This document shows, one piece after another, positions 13,660 to 14,588 of a stretch of DNA of 14,588 nt. Source of the stretch: Alphaproteobacteria bacterium (GTDB taxonomy: Bacteria > Pseudomonadota > Alphaproteobacteria > Rickettsiales > UBA3002); assembly GCA_021732545.1 (NCBI GenBank), contig JAKFUW010000097.1:1-14588 (forward strand). The letters run 5' to 3'. Numbering within the stretch: the first letter of the stretch is position 1; each line of letters starts with the position of its first letter. The position numbers and the translations under genes are program-made. The notes below the pieces were generated by a model. It was not told the origin of the DNA. It made no database searches and was given only the letters and a program-made list of their open reading frames with translations.

Positions 13660-13694
13660 ATCGCCTGAATCGCACTATGCGATTCTAAGGCGAT
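13660..13694. repeat. Small perfect-arm hairpin in the eamA-upstream gap
   Basis: ATCGCCT and GAATCGCA pair with TGCGATTC and AGGCGAT, broken only by TA on one side, around a CTA loop. No T-run or gene is associated with it. Confidence 0.45.
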
Positions 13695-13771
13695 CCAGTC
13701 GCAAAGCACTAGGTTCTGCAGAGATTACATTAGTCGTTAGCAAGCTAACTACTAACGGCTATCTGCTCAAT

Positions 13772-13803
13772 AAAAAAAATGGGCTAAAGCAAGCTTTAGC
13801 CCA
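13772..13803 (-). terminator. Rho-independent terminator of the TerB/J-domain gene
   Basis: On the minus strand a perfect 10-bp stem, TGGGCTAAAG with CTTTAGCCCA, has a 4-nt loop and is followed by eight T (13772-13779). It is the clearest intrinsic terminator in the window, 82 bp beyond the stop of the minus-strand gene upstream of it. Two more hairpins lie between the stop and this terminator. Confidence 0.9.
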
Positions 13804-13885
13804 CAAGTCGCTCGGCAAGCAACTGGTTATCAGCGCTCTTTCGCTTATTCAGCGAAAGGTCTGATGATTCGTGTCCGCACGCGCG

Positions 13886-14572
13886 TTACGCGTGCTTGCC
13901 TTTTCGCAAATTCACAATCTGCGTATAGGCGGCATTAATTTCAGCGGCGCGGCGCGTTTGGCGCGCGAGCATATCGCTCGATGCCCCTTTGGCCATAAAG
14001 GCATCGGGGTGCGCATCTTTCATCAAGCGGTTATAATGGTTGCGAATGGCGCTCATGCTCCAGCCACGGCGCACATTGAGTGTGGCGTAGGGGTCATTCG
14101 CGCGCGGCGCAGGATAGGCGGCAGCAAGGGTGCGAAACGCACGTGCCGATAATCCAAAATGGCGGGCAATATAGCCTACTATGCGGTAATCATTCATGGC
14201 AAGGCCACCCGCACCACTGGCCGCAATGCGCAGCAAGCGTGAGACGGTATCGGCATATAAAGCAGGGGAAGATGGATATAAACGCACAATCTGGCGCACA
14301 TAATGATCAATCGGTGCAGTTTCTTGGGCTGCAAGCTGCAATAGACGCTTAATTTTAGGATCTTCGCTGGCATTAAGCGGAAATTGTGCGCGAAATGTAA
14401 GAAATCGCTCCTGATTCCACGCTTCATCCTTCACAATCAGGCGGGAAGCCAGCGCGATGACGGCCAAGGTGGCGGACATATCACGGGTTTGCTTTAAAGA
14501 ATCGGCGCCCCCTAAATATGGTAGCAGCGCCACTTTGGGTGCCGGCACGCCGCGTTGGAAAAATCCCAACAT
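13886..14572 (-). CDS. TerB/J-domain co-chaperone, DjlA-like
   Basis: This 228-aa protein joins a TerB-like helical domain (about residues 33-150; SATLAVIALASRLIVKDE is the typical start) to a C-terminal J domain (160-224) with the HPD motif at 188-190 and DPYATLNV at its start. The J domain stimulates DnaK ATPase; DjlA proteins are anchored to the inner membrane by one N-terminal segment. Here residues 1-20 (MLGFF, then ALLPYLGG) are only weakly hydrophobic, so a membrane anchor is doubtful. The frame stays open to the window edge (14588), so the true start may lie outside and the protein may be incomplete; the ATG at 14572 has an AAGG 7 bp upstream and is a reasonable alternative. It has its own terminator and is transcribed towards eamA. 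Confidence 0.82.
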   Translation of the reverse strand: MLGFFQRGVPAPKVALLPYLGGADSLKQTRDMSATLAVIALASRLIVKDEAWNQERFLTFRAQFPLNASEDPKIKRLLQLAAQETAPIDHYVRQIVRLYPSSPALYADTVSRLLRIAASGAGGLAMNDYRIVGYIARHFGLSARAFRTLAAAYPAPRANDPYATLNVRRGWSMSAIRNHYNRLMKDAHPDAFMAKGASSDMLARQTRRAAEINAAYTQIVNLRKGKHA

Positions 14573-14588
14573 GGCTTTGCCTTGCGCC

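Noticed and set aside
13804..13885. tRNA gene in the structured segment before the terminator
   Set aside because: There is no cloverleaf, no TTC-containing T-arm motif and no acceptor pairing on either strand.

Overview
The window reads as a chromosomal stretch of an alphaproteobacterium. The ftsZ-lpxC order, the long-linker FtsZ ending in DIPAFLRR, the FdxA-type ferredoxin, a lone ccmC and a class A RNase P RNA all fit. I cannot fix the order. Scattered single genes and many intergenic palindromes recall Rickettsiales-like genomes, but intact pyrB and pyrC argue against a strongly reduced obligate parasite such as Rickettsia itself.

Layout. A small unknown protein (74-424, +) comes first. 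A minus-strand run follows, transcribed from high to low coordinates: ccmC (haem handling for cytochrome c maturation), fdxA (7Fe ferredoxin), ftsZ (cell division), lpxC (lipid A synthesis). On the plus strand lie mazG (house-cleaning NTP pyrophosphohydrolase) and a ydfG-type dehydrogenase; the latter overlaps tail to tail with a TPR lipoprotein on the minus strand. Next come pyrB and pyrC (+), the second and third steps of pyrimidine synthesis. All remaining genes are on the minus strand: rnpB (RNase P RNA), a two-gene AT-rich unit (71-aa unknown plus a DUF2335 membrane protein), an amidase with a peptidoglycan-binding domain, an EamA-type exporter and a TerB/J-domain co-chaperone. The protein genes are mostly housekeeping.

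The unusual part is the DNA between them. Nearly every gap holds a palindromic or short-tandem-repeat element. Three copies of one family (1540-1687, 1824-1928, 10384-10510) share a core with two GTAC tetramers and a GTGAGCA-like flank, yet each copy has its own, internally complementary outer arms. A second class consists of 7- or 8-bp tandem repeats, usually GTT-phased, in many places arranged as converging arrays able to fold into hairpins (535-565, 1728-1795, 4231-4305, 8981-9043, 13464-13757). Two helices of the RNase P RNA (P3 and P12) are enlarged by similar palindromic sequence, so these elements appear able to settle inside a structured RNA gene. Two further palindromes lie just upstream of mazG and pyrB and stay open in frame with them.

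All calls come from reading the sequence and remembered family features; no database search or folding program was run.
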